The notes below the pieces were generated by a model that was not told where the DNA came from, searched no databases, and was given only the letters and a program-made list of their open reading frames with translations. Source: Muraenolepis orangiensis (lineage: Eukaryota; Chordata; Actinopteri; Gadiformes; Muraenolepididae). Taken from it: DNA of 64,000 nucleotides. Positions 48,366 through 58,859 of the stretch are shown here, piece by piece (position 1 is the first letter of the stretch; the number at the start of each line of letters is the position of its first letter). The stretch spans positions 19,231,469 to 19,295,468 of the forward strand of contig CM051005.1 in NCBI GenBank assembly GCA_027704905.1, given 5' to 3'. A program made the translations under genes and the position numbers.

Positions 48366-48680
48366 ACCACTGTGGTATAAATCAAGAAAATGCATGCATA
48401 ATCGATATAAGCGATGTACAGTTAATCACCAAAAGTATCCAACATATAAGTTAAGAATATTTTCCCATGTAGAGAGGCGTAGCCATTACTGACAGCCTGC
48501 ATGTTTTACTGTGAGGCAGTGGCGGCTGGCCCATAGGGGGCCTAAACCACACGCAACAAAATATAAAAAAATAAATAAATAAAAAATATATATATATAAA
48601 TTGTCAATATGTGTGTGTTTAAAATATGGAATGCACCCAGAAATATGTGTAAAATATGATTTCAAAATAATTTGCGCAAC

Positions 48681-48956
48681 ATAATATGCTTTTCCTAGTA
48701 CACATATGCCTAGTACACTGCAGCCTTAAGGGCGCATTTGTATGACGATGCTGCTGGGGCGCTTTTCAAATCGCCCCACGGAGGCGGGTCTCTGTAGCAG
48801 TTTAGCCAATTGCTGATTCAAGATATAAACGAGTGACATAAAATGTAGCCAATCAGCGTCCTCAAAACGTCTTCCGCTGGGGCGCTTTTCAAATCGCCCC
48901 ACGGAAGACGTCATTTGTGTGCGTCACAGTGTACTACTAGGAAAAGCATATTATGC
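48681..48956. mobile_element. Nested MITE with internal duplicated hairpin
   Basis: Ends ATAATATGCTTTTCCTAGTA and TACTAGGAAAAGCATATTAT are inverted repeats. A hairpin GGGGCG-CTTTTCAAAT-CGCCCC occurs twice inside (about 48755 and 48879). Confidence 0.75.
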
Positions 48957-49095
48957 TCTCTCTGCGGGCACACACACGCACACGCACACACACGCACAAA
49001 CACATACGCAAAAACACACACACACACACAAATATATGTCAGTGTGTGCCGATATATATATATTTTTGTTGAGTGATTGATATAGTTTTCGTGAA

Positions 49096-49109
49096 TGATT
49101 TAAACAAGC

Positions 49110-49149
<40 letters not shown>

Positions 49150-49163
49150 GCTTGTTTAAATCA
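49096..49163. repeat. Perfect 68-bp palindrome with TA core
   Basis: TGATTTAAACAAGCAGGTA, a TA array and the exact reverse complement of the first part; symmetric about 49129.5. Confidence 0.93.
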
Positions 49164-49445
49164 CACACCAAACTTCAGAGCTGCTTTGAGTGTGTTATTG
49201 TTAACTCGTTGTTTCCTCTTAAGTGTGTTTATGTATCCATGTACCAAATAAAGTCTAAAAGAATAGACTGTGTGAAGTTCTGTGGTGCCTTTGAGCTGGC
49301 CTTGCGTGGCCATGATGAAAGTGATGGACAGAAGGGCGACATTTCAATTCAAAAGTAATTGTATATAATGTAATTAACAATATGTAATTGTAAATAAAAA
49401 AAATGGTATAGCCCCCGCTGGTGAAAAATGCACCAGCCGCCACTG

Positions 49446-49615
49446 GGTATGCAATGATGAAAAACAGGATAAATATTTATAAATGCATCTACAGTTATAC
49501 AGTTACATAATACATTTTCGAGGCGTGTCATAGGGAGTTGCACCGCCTCCCTAAGTTCAGTTAGTTTCCCGATCACAGGAGAAGAAGAGAAGAGAGAAGA
49601 GAGAGTTTGACAGTT
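49446..49615 (-). repeat. Edge of the segment duplicated at 61400-61600
   Basis: LINE 3' UTR remnant then unique sequence (CACCGCCTCCCTAAGTTCAG, GAGAAGAAGAGAAGAG) that reappears inverted at about 61405-61600. It is the upstream flank of copy 3, separated from it by the copia element. Confidence 0.85.
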
Positions 49616-49620
49616 GAGCG

Positions 49621-49898
49621 TGTTAAGTGTAAGTGTTAATATGTCTGTATGTAACTGCACTATAACTGTTCCGCAGTAAGAGGGCGCTATAGGCGTAAGG
49701 AGGCGCAGCTATTGTAGCTGACGTCAGGTGTCAGATATAAGGGATTGTTCCCCCCCCTTCTATCTCTCTCTCTCTAGCTCTCACGGAGAGCGGGTCAAGT
49801 GGTGCAATGCATATATGGAAATAAACCACGCCAGTTAAGGCTAAATAAGACCTCGTCGTCATGACTGGTTTCTTGCTGCACATGTGACTCTGTCAACA
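49621..49898 (+). repeat. Copia 5' LTR
   Basis: Contains ATATAAGG (about 49736), a CT-rich stretch and AATAAA at 49820-49825. Confidence 0.93.
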
Positions 49899-49912
49899 GG
49901 TTATGGGCCCAG
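49899..49912 (+). other. Primer binding site, initiator-tRNA anticodon half
   Basis: GGTTATGGGCCCAG directly follows the LTR. It is complementary to CTGGGCCCATAACC in the anticodon arm of vertebrate initiator tRNA-Met, not to its 3' end. This is the half-tRNA priming arrangement known from Drosophila copia. Confidence 0.85.
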
Positions 49913-50014
49913 ATCACGTAAGAGCAAAAGAACGATAGGTAGTTAGCTGAAAAGTGTAGGCCAGTTTAGCGGCGGGAGAACCGCGTGACACTAAAGCTAA
50001 GCTACAACCAAAAG

Positions 50015-53000
50015 ATGGCGACCAGAGGCAGAAGCAAGTGGCCCACGTTTGACGGAAGGGCAGAAGAATACGAGCTCTGGGAAGAGCGGATGTTGTGCTG
50101 TATGCACGGATTGGGGCTGAAAAAGACAATTTTGACGGGCCTCACGGGAGACATAACGGAGGCCGCGCAAGCCCTGGATACTAAGCTGAACGCCGACGCA
50201 TACTGCGAGCTAGCACCACTCCTAGACAACACAAGCTTGGGGCTGATATTCCGGGACACAAAGGACAAAGGCCGAGAGAGTCTAAAAGTGTTAAGAGAAC
50301 ACTACATCGGCAAAGGTAGGCCCCGGATTGTATCCCTGTATATAACATTGACCGCGCTGAAGAAAGCTAGCACAGAGACCGTGACTGAATACGTCATCAG
50401 GGCGGAGCAGATCATCACTGCGCTCAAAAGTGCAGGAGAAGCACCGAGTGATGGACTAATGATGGCGATGGTTATGAGGGGACTACCGGAGATGTATAAA
50501 CCGTTCACACTGTTGGTGACGCACGGTTCAGCGGACATGTCGCTGGGGGAGTTCAAGGCCAAGTTGCGGAACTTCGAGGCCTCAGAAGACTCAGACCCGG
50601 TCGCCGAGGAGGCGGGAGAAAGGGTAATGAAGGCCCGGGCAGCGCCAAAGAAAAAGACCGGACCCCCGACGGAGATGGCGTGTTGGCGTTGTGGAGAAAA
50701 GGGTCACCGAAAGGATAACTGCACAAAAACTGTTTGGTGTAGTTTCTGCAAAACTTCGGGACACGCAGACAGAGTGTGTAGAAAGAAGCGCGAACAGAGC
50801 GCTCGGTACGCGCACGTGCAAGATGGCGGCTGTGGACAAGATGGCGGCAGCGGTGGACGTGAGGCGAGTCGAGACGACGCCCGGAGAGGAGCGGGGAAAG
50901 AGGACTTCACCTTCGGGGCGCAGACAGCATACGCCAGCCGGTCAGCGCAGCAGCAGCAGGCCCAAAGGAAGGGACTGATCGTGGACACAGGTGCGTCGTC
51001 CCACATTATCAACGACAGGAGCCGATTCAAGAACTTTGACAGCACCTTCGAGCCGGAGAGACACAGCATGGAGCTGGCAGACGGGAAGCGCACTTTCGGG
51101 TTGGCGCACGGGAGAGGAGACGCACAGGTATGCCTCATAGACAGTGAGGGGCGCCGGTGTACAGTGACGTTGAAGAACGCCCTCTACATACCCTCGTTCC
51201 CCCAAGAACTATTCTCTGTAAAATCTGCTACTGCAAATGGTGCCAAGGTGTTCTTCAATGAAGGTAACGATGTTCTTGTGAAGCCTGACGGTACGAGATT
51301 TAACATTGAGGTGTACAAGAGAATGTATTATCTACAAACAGAATGTAATGAAAATGATGTGTGTAATGTCAGTCATGATATTCAGACATGGCATGAGATC
51401 ATGGGTCATTGTAATTACGAGGACATACTGAAGCTGCAGGCGGTAACAGTAGGCATGCACATTAACGGTGAAAAGCATAGACCTAACAAAGAATGTGATG
51501 TGTGTATAAAGGGAAAGTTCACTCAAACAAGGAACAGAGGTCCCACAGAAAAAGTAAAGACACCACTTGAGCTAGTTAACACAGATCTAGCCGGCCCAGT
51601 GAATAATGAGTCCATAGGCGGCTTTAAATATATGCAGTCTTTCACAGATGTGTGTACAGGGGCAGTGTTTGTCTACTTTCTCAAAGCAAAGAGTGACGCA
51701 CTTCAGGCCACAGAGAAATTCCTTGCAGATGTGGCTCCGTATGGCAGCGTAAAGTGCCTGAGGTCCGACAACGGAACAGAGTTCACAAATAGAGAGTTTC
51801 AGTCACTGCTGAGAAGGAACAAGATCAGACACGAGACGTCCTGTCCTTACTCCCCGCACCAAAACGGGATAGCTGAGAGGGAAGGGCGCACTCTCTTCGA
51901 AATGGCTAGGTGTAAGCTAATAGACGGTAACTTACCTAAGAGTCTATGGCATTATGCGGTCCAAGAAGCAGCTTACACTAGAAATCGGTGTTTTAACAAG
52001 CACACGGGCACCACCCCATATACAGCACTGACAGGAAAAAGGTGTGATCTAGCCAGGATGCACAAGTTTGGGTCAGTATGTTATGCTTACCAACAGGACA
52101 GAGGAAAACTCGAGTCCAGGTGTGAGAAAGGACTTTTTGTAGGGCATGACAAGGGCAGCCCCGCTTTTCTAGTCTATTATCCCGGTAAGGGGAAAGTGCA
52201 AAAGCACAGATTAGTAAAGTTTGTCACAAAGACAACATGTGAGAACGAGACACAGACACAGGAGCCAGAGCTGGACTCCAGAGTAGGGTGTGAGAAAAGA
52301 GAGACGCCACAGCCTAGTGTACTGAGCACAGACATGGAGACAGACGGTCAACAGCCACCGGAGGATGATGGCGAGAAGCACCCTAGGGTGACGCCACGTG
52401 CCTCATGCAGTGGGAGATATCCCCCCCGGGAACATAAACCCCCAAAGTATCTGAAAGACTATGCCCAGAGAGAAAGTGACGAGGATGACAGTACACTTAC
52501 CAGTATAGATTACTGCTACAGAGTAGTGAGTGGTGTACCTCAGACCTTTAAAGAGGCCATGATATCCCCTGAGTCAGGAAAATGGGAGAGAGCGATGGAT
52601 GAGGAGATGAGGTCCCTGGAGGACAATCATACTTTTACTCTAACAAAGTTACCCGAGGGTAGACAAGCAGTGGGAGGCAAGTGGGTGTACTCAATCAAGG
52701 AGGGTATTGAAGGGCACGACAGGTACAAGGCCAGGTTTGTAGCTAAAGGCTACAGTCAGAGGGAAGGAATAGACTACGGTGAGACATTCTCCCCTACAGC
52801 TAATCTGACCAGTGTACGGGTAGTTATGCAGAAGGCAGCCGAAGACGACTTGATTTTACACCAGATGGATGTGAAGACAGCCTACCTGCACGCACCCATT
52901 GACAGGGACATATATATGGAACAACCTGAAGGTTACGAGAAGAAAGGAGGGAAGCTAGTATGTAAGCTACAAAAATCCATTTACGGCCTGAAACAGTCTG

Positions 53001-53122
53001 GGCGAAATTGGAACGAGATGCTTCATACATGTCTAATCGAAGACCACTTCATACAGAACCCAGTAGACCCCTGTGTTTACACAAAGGAGTCAAAAGAGGC
53101 AGGGGTCATGTTCGGTGTGTAA
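50015..53122 (+). CDS. Copia gag-pol polyprotein, 1035 aa, RT truncated
   Basis: Single open frame from the ATG at 50015 (upstream codons lack an ATG). Gag runs to about residue 215. A CCHC knuckle C-W-R-C-G-E-K-G-H-R-K-D-N-C is at about 225. Protease V-D-T-G-A-S-S-H is at about 323. Integrase has H-x-x-x-G-H...C-x-x-C, then N-T-D-L-A-G (about 520), R-S-D-N-G-T-E-F (about 585) and N-G-I-A-E-R-E (about 620), a complete D-D-E set. RT starts at K-W-V-Y (about 890) and includes Q-M-D-V-K-T-A-Y and Y-G-L-K-Q-S, but stops at 53122 before the Y-x-D-D box. That box and RNase H are deleted. It would need RT in trans. Frame intact otherwise. Confidence 0.9.
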   Translation: MATRGRSKWPTFDGRAEEYELWEERMLCCMHGLGLKKTILTGLTGDITEAAQALDTKLNADAYCELAPLLDNTSLGLIFRDTKDKGRESLKVLREHYIGKGRPRIVSLYITLTALKKASTETVTEYVIRAEQIITALKSAGEAPSDGLMMAMVMRGLPEMYKPFTLLVTHGSADMSLGEFKAKLRNFEASEDSDPVAEEAGERVMKARAAPKKKTGPPTEMACWRCGEKGHRKDNCTKTVWCSFCKTSGHADRVCRKKREQSARYAHVQDGGCGQDGGSGGREASRDDARRGAGKEDFTFGAQTAYASRSAQQQQAQRKGLIVDTGASSHIINDRSRFKNFDSTFEPERHSMELADGKRTFGLAHGRGDAQVCLIDSEGRRCTVTLKNALYIPSFPQELFSVKSATANGAKVFFNEGNDVLVKPDGTRFNIEVYKRMYYLQTECNENDVCNVSHDIQTWHEIMGHCNYEDILKLQAVTVGMHINGEKHRPNKECDVCIKGKFTQTRNRGPTEKVKTPLELVNTDLAGPVNNESIGGFKYMQSFTDVCTGAVFVYFLKAKSDALQATEKFLADVAPYGSVKCLRSDNGTEFTNREFQSLLRRNKIRHETSCPYSPHQNGIAEREGRTLFEMARCKLIDGNLPKSLWHYAVQEAAYTRNRCFNKHTGTTPYTALTGKRCDLARMHKFGSVCYAYQQDRGKLESRCEKGLFVGHDKGSPAFLVYYPGKGKVQKHRLVKFVTKTTCENETQTQEPELDSRVGCEKRETPQPSVLSTDMETDGQQPPEDDGEKHPRVTPRASCSGRYPPREHKPPKYLKDYAQRESDEDDSTLTSIDYCYRVVSGVPQTFKEAMISPESGKWERAMDEEMRSLEDNHTFTLTKLPEGRQAVGGKWVYSIKEGIEGHDRYKARFVAKGYSQREGIDYGETFSPTANLTSVRVVMQKAAEDDLILHQMDVKTAYLHAPIDRDIYMEQPEGYEKKGGKLVCKLQKSIYGLKQSGRNWNEMLHTCLIEDHFIQNPVDPCVYTKESKEAGVMFGV

Positions 53123-53228
53123 AATATTGCCTGTTATGTAATATTGACCGCCATGTTCTTTTGATGTTTTGAATTGTTATTTTTTCTTGGAAAAGTTGTA
53201 CAGTATACACGTCATTCATAAGTGGGAG

Positions 53229-53507
53229 TGTTAAGTGTAAGTGTTAATATGTCTGTATGTAACTGCACTATAACTGTTCCGCAGTAAGAGGGCGCTATAG
53301 GCGTAAGGAGGCGCAGCTATTGTAGCTGACGTCAGGTGTCAGATATAAGGGATTGTTCCCCCCCCCTTCTATCTCTCTCTCTCTAGCTCTCACGGAGAGC
53401 GGGTCAAGTGGTGCAATGCATATATGGAAATAAACCACGCCAGTTAAGGCTAAATAAGACCTCGTCGTCATGACTGGTTTCTTGCTGCACATGTGACTCT
53501 GTCAACA
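53229..53507 (+). repeat. Copia 3' LTR
   Basis: Preceded by a short purine tract AAGTGGGAG. Identical to the 5' LTR apart from one C-run length difference that I can see. Confidence 0.93.
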
Positions 53508-54104
53508 GAGCGTTTTGACTGTTCAGCCAAGAAAGACATTATCTGTACTCTGCAAATTAAATCATGGATCGTATCTTTGGATTGATGGAGAGGTATGGAA
53601 ACGAAGGATTCATAAGGTGGCTCAAAACTGCAATGATGTTGGACTTGCTGAAAACGCAACTGAACGGCTTCTTGGAAAACGAAACTGAGGTTTTTCACAA
53701 GGCTCTGAGTAGGAACATCCACGTGGACCAAACAAAGTGCGGTGGATGGCTTAAATGCGAGTTGAAGAATTGGAAACCTGTATCCAATCAGGTAACTACG
53801 ATCAAAGTTACACGTTGGTCTTTTAGAATGAGTAAATAATTACTGAGCAGTAGGCCTCCTAGACTATACGCTTGTTGTTCAACTAGTATACTTAACGGTT
53901 ATTCTAGATTTGATTTGTTTTTCTACTCCAAAGAAGAAGTCTTGAAGCGGTTTATAGATACCCTTGTACCCCTTTATAATTGTAATTATAAAGTCGTTAA
54001 TAATTGTATTTGTGCACATTCCTGCTTAATGTATATTAATTACATGCATCTTGCCTTTTTTGTATTATTAGTATGGTTGTACAGAACTTTAACTTTAACT
54101 GGGG

Positions 54105-55427
54105 ATGGGGGCCTCCTAAGCTCCGCCAAGCTACGCCACTGCTCATACCCCCTTGATCAGATGGGCAATGCTGATCAAACGCCTGTGTATTTTGACATGC
54201 CAACATCTGTCACTGTGCATAAGAAAGGCGACAAATCAGTGATCTACAGATCTACTGGAAACGAGAAGAGCCGAGTAACGGTCATGTTAACGCGCCTCGC
54301 AGATGGGACTAAACTTCCCCCGTACGTGGGGGATTATGGTAGTGCCCAGGCAAAGGGCTGGATGGAGACGGAGCTTGTGGTGGACTGGCTCAAGGTGGTG
54401 TGGGGCAGACGGCGTGGGGGACTCAGAAAGAAGAGGAACATGTTCAGGGGCGGACTGGCAATCTGGCCAATCGGGCCGACGCACTTTTGGGCCGCCGTTT
54501 GCTGAAAAAAAATAATTACATAAGAAATTCAACGCAGGTGGCTACACTGGCGTATCACACCGGCCCACTATATAGAATGGGCGGTATCACACCGGCCCTT
54601 TCGTGGGCCGACCCACTTTCGTGGCCCGGCCCATTCCACCCCTTTCTGAAAAGTGGGCCGGTCAAGGGACTAAATGCCAGGGCCGAATTTTTGTCCCAGT
54701 CCGCCCCTGAACATGTTGATTCTGGATGCTTTCCGTGGACACTTCAAAACGCCAGTCAAAAAGCAAGTGAAAGAGTTGAATGGTGACCTAGTGATCATAC
54801 CGGGCGGAATGACAAGCCAGCTGCAGGTGTTGGATGTGGTCGTTAACAAACCATTCAAGGTTCATCTGCGCAAGAGATCCACAGAGTGGCTCCTGGCTGC
54901 TAATCACGCACTGACACCGTCTGGAAAAATCCAAAAGCCTGCAGTACGTTTGCTCTGTGAATGGATCTTGCAAGCATGGGCTGACGTTTCCCCAGAAAGC
55001 ATCATTAATGGGTTAAGAAATGCTGCGTATCAAATGCCATGGATGGCAGCGAGGATGACGTGATGTGGGAGGAGACGGGGAAGCAGACACCGTGAGTGAC
55101 GATAGCGGGAGTGAGAGGAACAACCAGCGATGTAGAAGACGTGATGTGACCAATAGACTGATGTTCTGTTTCATTGCTCTACTATTTTATTGCACTACCG
55201 TTTTATTGCACTACTGTTTCATTGCAATCTATCTAGCCTGTTTTGTTTTTGTTTGCCAAGTTAGGCAAATGTGAACACAATGTGTGATGTGTGTTATCAT
55301 TATTTTCAAATAAAATCATTTTCTTTATAAAAAAAAAAGATTTGGTCTTCATAATCTTTTTTTTTTTTTTTCCAAAAATGAGTCTTGAAAAAGAGGGGTC
55401 TTCTTATAATCGGGTCAATACGGTATA
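54105..55427 (+). pseudogene. Pogo/Tigger-type transposase, 3' part of element
   Basis: Plus frames show N-A-D-Q-T-P (first catalytic Asp), G-T-K-L-P-P-Y, W-L-K-V-V-W-G-R-R, then after a MITE L-I-L-D-A-F-R-G-H (second Asp), Q-L-Q-V-L-D-V-V-V-N-K (third Asp), and a stop at 55063. The right end is ...ATAATCGGGTCAATACGG followed by TATA. The 5' third is missing in this copy but present at 59860-60763. Confidence 0.8.
54445..54709. mobile_element. hAT MITE, 265 bp, inside the pogo transposase
   Basis: Ends CAGGGGCGGACTGG and CCAGTCCGCCCCTG; flanks AACATGTT on both sides (54437-54444 and 54710-54717). Confidence 0.92.
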
Positions 55428-55614
55428 TAAGTGGCCTTGGGGTGGATTGATACCCACGGATGGGTGGGGTTTAGTGCACAGGACTTCCATAGTCAGTCCG
55501 TTCCCTTTCGCCGCTATGAGAGTTTGTTTACAACTCGTTCCATGTCTATTAACCGTCTCTCGGCACTACAGCCTACTGCATTTCTGTCACCTGTATCACT
55601 GCGAACACTTACAG
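55428..55614. other. Remaining intron 1 of copy 3
   Basis: No gene or repeat recognised. It ends in a usable pyrimidine tract and TTACAG acceptor. Confidence 0.5.
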
Positions 55615-56929
55615 GTTCCTCACGGTCAGTTGTGTCGTTTTTGTCGTGCTTGGAGAGATGAGATTTTTGCTAAGCACACCTCGAAAGGCAGCCAGGTGTT
55701 TTGGAACAACGCTACACCTCACCTGTGGCCTACACATCAATGGGAGGTGGCTAAGGTATGTTAACCTCAAACACCTACTGGTCGGCTTTAATTCAACACA
55801 TTCATTTGCTTGTATATTTTCAGCATTATTACCTGTAACTCCCTGTACCTGTAGCTAAATCTGAGATATGTTCTTAGCTGATAATAATACATGTTATTAC
55901 TTTTTTTTTCTCAAGCTAATAGTTTCTTTATATGTTTTTTAGGTGTACATGCCCCGTGGCAATAAGAAACACCAGTCGGTGGATGACTTTGACATCGCTG
56001 CGTTCCTCACTCTCATGAACTGCTGTGGACACTTTCGCAGTTTCGTGGAGAGCAAGTTGCTGACGGAGGTGCTTGCTCCTTCTTGTAGGATGTACCTTTA
56101 GTAGTCGAGGCTACGTTTTTACCAATGAGGGGAACAGTTGTGTTGTTGTCCTGTATATTGCTGCACGTGGAGACATTCATTGACCATTTAATAATGCACA
56201 TATTAAGTTCCTGAAATGCATAATCATTGTATGGTTCACATTACATAAGGGGACAGGGTAGTCTGGAGGCTATAGGCTCGGATGCCCTCGCCCATTTGCT
56301 CATACACAATGAGAAAAATAATCCACTTTAGTCACAAGAAATAACAGTTCTCTTCTCCAGGTGAGCCATGTGAGGAACCAGGTCATGCATTCTGCCAGCT
56401 TCCATGTGAGTGCTGATGAGTTCCAGCGGTACATGGCTCAGATCAAGGCTCTGGGGGAAGCGCTGGGAGAGAATGTTCCAGAGTTCCAGAGCTTTTCCAC
56501 AGTCGTGGCTGAGGTAGGTGCCGCCCATGCAGAGCAGAGCTGTAGCTAGTCCAGCTAGTTGGATTGTATGCTTTGATTCTGCTCGACCACACTGAGTCGC
56601 TTTCGTAAAAGTGATGTTTTGATTCGTTCAGAATGATGTCGTTTTGTATGAGCAATACAAAAAGTGCTTAATCCTATCTCGCCCTGTTGTGTAGAAGGAG
56701 CAGAAAGTGAAACACTTTCTTTCTCACCATTTAATAATCACTTATTATATTCTCCTCCACACATGTCCACAACACTAAATTGAGCCTGGATTTTGTACAG
56801 ATGGAATTACAGTCTCTACAATTACAGCCTCCTAAATATGACCGTAGACATATTCTGAACCTGGAGTTGAAGATTATGAAGGACAAGATGGAGTGTCTCT
56901 CTGGCGGTCGGAATTATCCATCCCTCGTC

Positions 56930-58850
56930 TTCACTGGCTGGAGCGGGGTTCTTCTTTGTGGAGAAGGACAAGTCATTAAGGCCCTGCATAGACTACAGGG
57001 GCCTTAATGACATCACAATTAAGAACCGTTACCCGCTCCCACTGATATCATCCGCCTTCGAGTTGCTACAGGGAGCTCTTAGCGGTGAAGTTGTCCTTGG
57101 AGGAATGGCGCCACTGGCTTGAAGGGACCAAGTTGCCCTTCCTGGTTTGGACTGATCACAAGAACCTGGAGTACATCCAGTCCGCCAGGAGGCTGAACTC
57201 CCGATATGCCAGGTGGTCCCTTTTTTTTACAAGGTTCAATTTCTCCCTCGCCTACCGTCCCGGGTCCCGTAACCTCAAGGCCGACGCTCTATCACGTCAG
57301 TTTGTGGAGGGGGGGGGAGCTCGCCGAGGGTCCTGACACCATCATACCTGCTCCGCGGTTGATGGCCCCTCTTGTCTGGGAGATAGAGGAAAGGGTCAAG
57401 GCCGCCCTGGTGGGCCAGCCCGGTCCGAGCACCTTCCCTCCTAATCGTCTGTTTGTTCCCCAGCCGTTGAGGTCCTGCAGTAGAGGTTCTGGTGGACCAC
57501 CATGGAGGAGGACACTCGGGAGTTTGTCAACGCCTGTCTGGTTTGCAACCAGTATAAGCCCTCTCATCGGGCTCCTGCGGGTCTCCTGCAGCCTTTGCCT
57601 GTGCCCCATCGTCCCTGGTCCCACATATCCCTGGACTTCGTTACCGGTCTGCCACTGTCCAACGGACACACCGCCATCCTGACGGTGGTGGATCGGTTCA
57701 GCAAGATTGCCCACTTCATTCCCCTGCCCAAACTCCCCTCGGCCAAGGAGACAGCTGAACTAGTCTTGAGTCATGTCTTCCGGCTACATGGTCTCGCCAC
57801 CGACGTGGTCTCCGACCAGAGGCCCCAGTTCACGTTGGTGTTTTGGAGGGAGTTCTGCTTGCTGATCGGGGCCCTGTCAGCCTGTCGTCTGGGTTCCACC
57901 CCCAATCCAATGGGCAGACGGAGCGGAAGAACCAGGAGATGGAGACAGCGCTGCGGTGCACCGTCGCCAAGCACCCCTCCTCCTGGTCGAAACAACTCCT
58001 GTGGGTAGAGTATGCCCACAACACGCTGGTCAGCTCGGCCACTGGACTATCCCCTTTCCAGTGTGCTTACGGATTCCAGCCTCTGCTATTCCCGGCCCTG
58101 GAGAAGGAGGTCTCCTGCCCGTCTTAAGCAGGTGACCTAGCAGTACGAAATTGTGTTATTCATCTTGTTAAAATTAATACTTGTGAACTGCTGTATTTTT
58201 ATGTTTGCGTACCCCAGTGTTATGCTATTGTCTGCTTCAACTAATGTACACCTTGTAAGTCGCTTTGGATAAAAGCGTCTGCCAAATGCCCTAAATGTAA
58301 ATGTCTGTCCAGGCCTTCATCCGTCGCTGCCGTCGGACCTGGACCCAAGCCAGAGCTTCGCTCGGCCAACCGGTACACCTCAACTGCCAACCGCCGTCGT
58401 TCCGAGGGCCCTACCTACCAGGTGGGCCAGAAGGTATGGCTGTCCACTCGGGACATACCATTGCGGGTGGAGTCCAACAAGTTGGCGCCTAGATTTATTG
58501 GCCCTTTCGAGGTCCTGAAGGTTTAAGCTGCCCCGGTCTATGCGGATTCACCCGACCTTCCATGTGTCCAGGGTCAAGCCAGCTAGGATGAGTCCACCAT
58601 GAGTCCACCTCCACCGCCACCCAGAGTCATCGATGGCGGCCCGGTTTCCTCCGTCCGCCGCCGTCCTGGGAGGTCGATTGGAGGGGGTACGGCCCGGAGG
58701 AGAGGTCGTGGGTTCCGGCCCGGCATATTTTAGACGAGGACCTCATTAAGGCGTTTCCATCAACACCACCCCGACCAGCCAGCCAGGTCAACTGCTTCGG
58801 CAGCCGGCACCACCACAGAGATTCCGTTTCTCGGGGTGTCAGACACCTCC
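56930..58850 (+). pseudogene. Ty3/gypsy (chromovirus-type) pol remnant, internally deleted
   Basis: The plus strand shows the start of RT (F-F-F-V-E-K-D, Y-R-G-L-N-D, about 56955-57040), then a jump into RNase H (W-T-D-H-K-N-L-E-Y, about 57150; K-A-D-A-L-S-R, about 57280). Integrase follows (C-L-V-C-N-Q-Y-K, about 57535; S-L-D-F-V-T-G-L-P, about 57628; D-Q-R-P-Q-F, about 57818; N-G-Q-T-E-R, about 57910 after a frameshift). Next come a 180-bp insertion (58135-58312) and a chromodomain-like end (about 58630-58760). Several frameshifts. It interrupts copy 3. Confidence 0.85.
58135..58312 (-). repeat. Insertion in gypsy remnant with short dispersed repeat
   Basis: Carries the reverse of the 15812 repeat: TAAGTCGCTTTGGATAAAAG then CGTCTGCCAAATGCCC (58254-58292). 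Confidence 0.75.
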
Positions 58851-58859
58851 GGGAGGACG

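Larger units (their letters stand above)
48517..49445 (+). mobile_element. hAT deletion derivative with transposase remnant
   Basis: Ends CAGTGGCGGCTGG and CCAGCCGCCACTG. The flanks do not match; the right flank is LINE 3' UTR (GGTATGCAATGATG) and the left flank has been replaced. At about 49247-49358 a plus frame reads C-G-A-F-E-L-A-L-R-G-H-D-E-S-D, a hallmark of DUF4371/ZMYM-type hAT transposases. A second inverted-repeat element is nested at 48681-48956. Confidence 0.8.
49621..53507 (+). mobile_element. Ty1/copia LTR retrotransposon, very young, pol-deleted
   Basis: LTRs 49621-49898 (278 bp) and 53229-53507 (279 bp) appear identical except for one base in a C run. Both start TGTTAAG and end GTCAACA. 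The 5-bp duplication GAGCG lies at 49616-49620 and 53508-53512. The inverted paralogous segment near 61401-61412 has the uninterrupted target. The body lacks the end of RT and RNase H. Confidence 0.93.
53564..56900 (+). pseudogene. CXorf38-like, copy 3 (divergent, 3' end lost)
   Basis: Exons are 53564-53791 (76 codons), 55615-55755, 55943-56068, 56361-56513 and the start of exon 5 at 56801, all phase 0 with AG/GT borders. Intron 2 has an ordinary GT donor (GTATGT) where copies 1 and 2 use GC. Exon 2 has L-C-R-F-C and W-E-V-A-K; exon 3 has V-Y-M-P-R-G; exon 4 has V-R-N-Q-V-M-H, keeping the R-x4-H signature. Exon 5 begins a Leu/Lys-rich coiled coil and runs into gypsy sequence at about 56900-56930, so the C-terminus and stop are missing here. 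Exons 1-4 are undamaged. A pogo element fills intron 1, and the copia element sits 56 bp before the ATG. It may be a real gene cut by an insertion or by misassembly near the gap. Confidence 0.75.

Noticed and set aside
53116..53122. Natural C-terminus of a complete copia polyprotein
   Set aside because: The RT Y-x-D-D box and RNase H are missing before the stop, so it is a deletion rather than a normal end.
54240..54415. Independent host gene in intron 1 of copy 3
   Set aside because: The frame has pogo transposase catalytic blocks and pogo-type ends, so it is a transposon.
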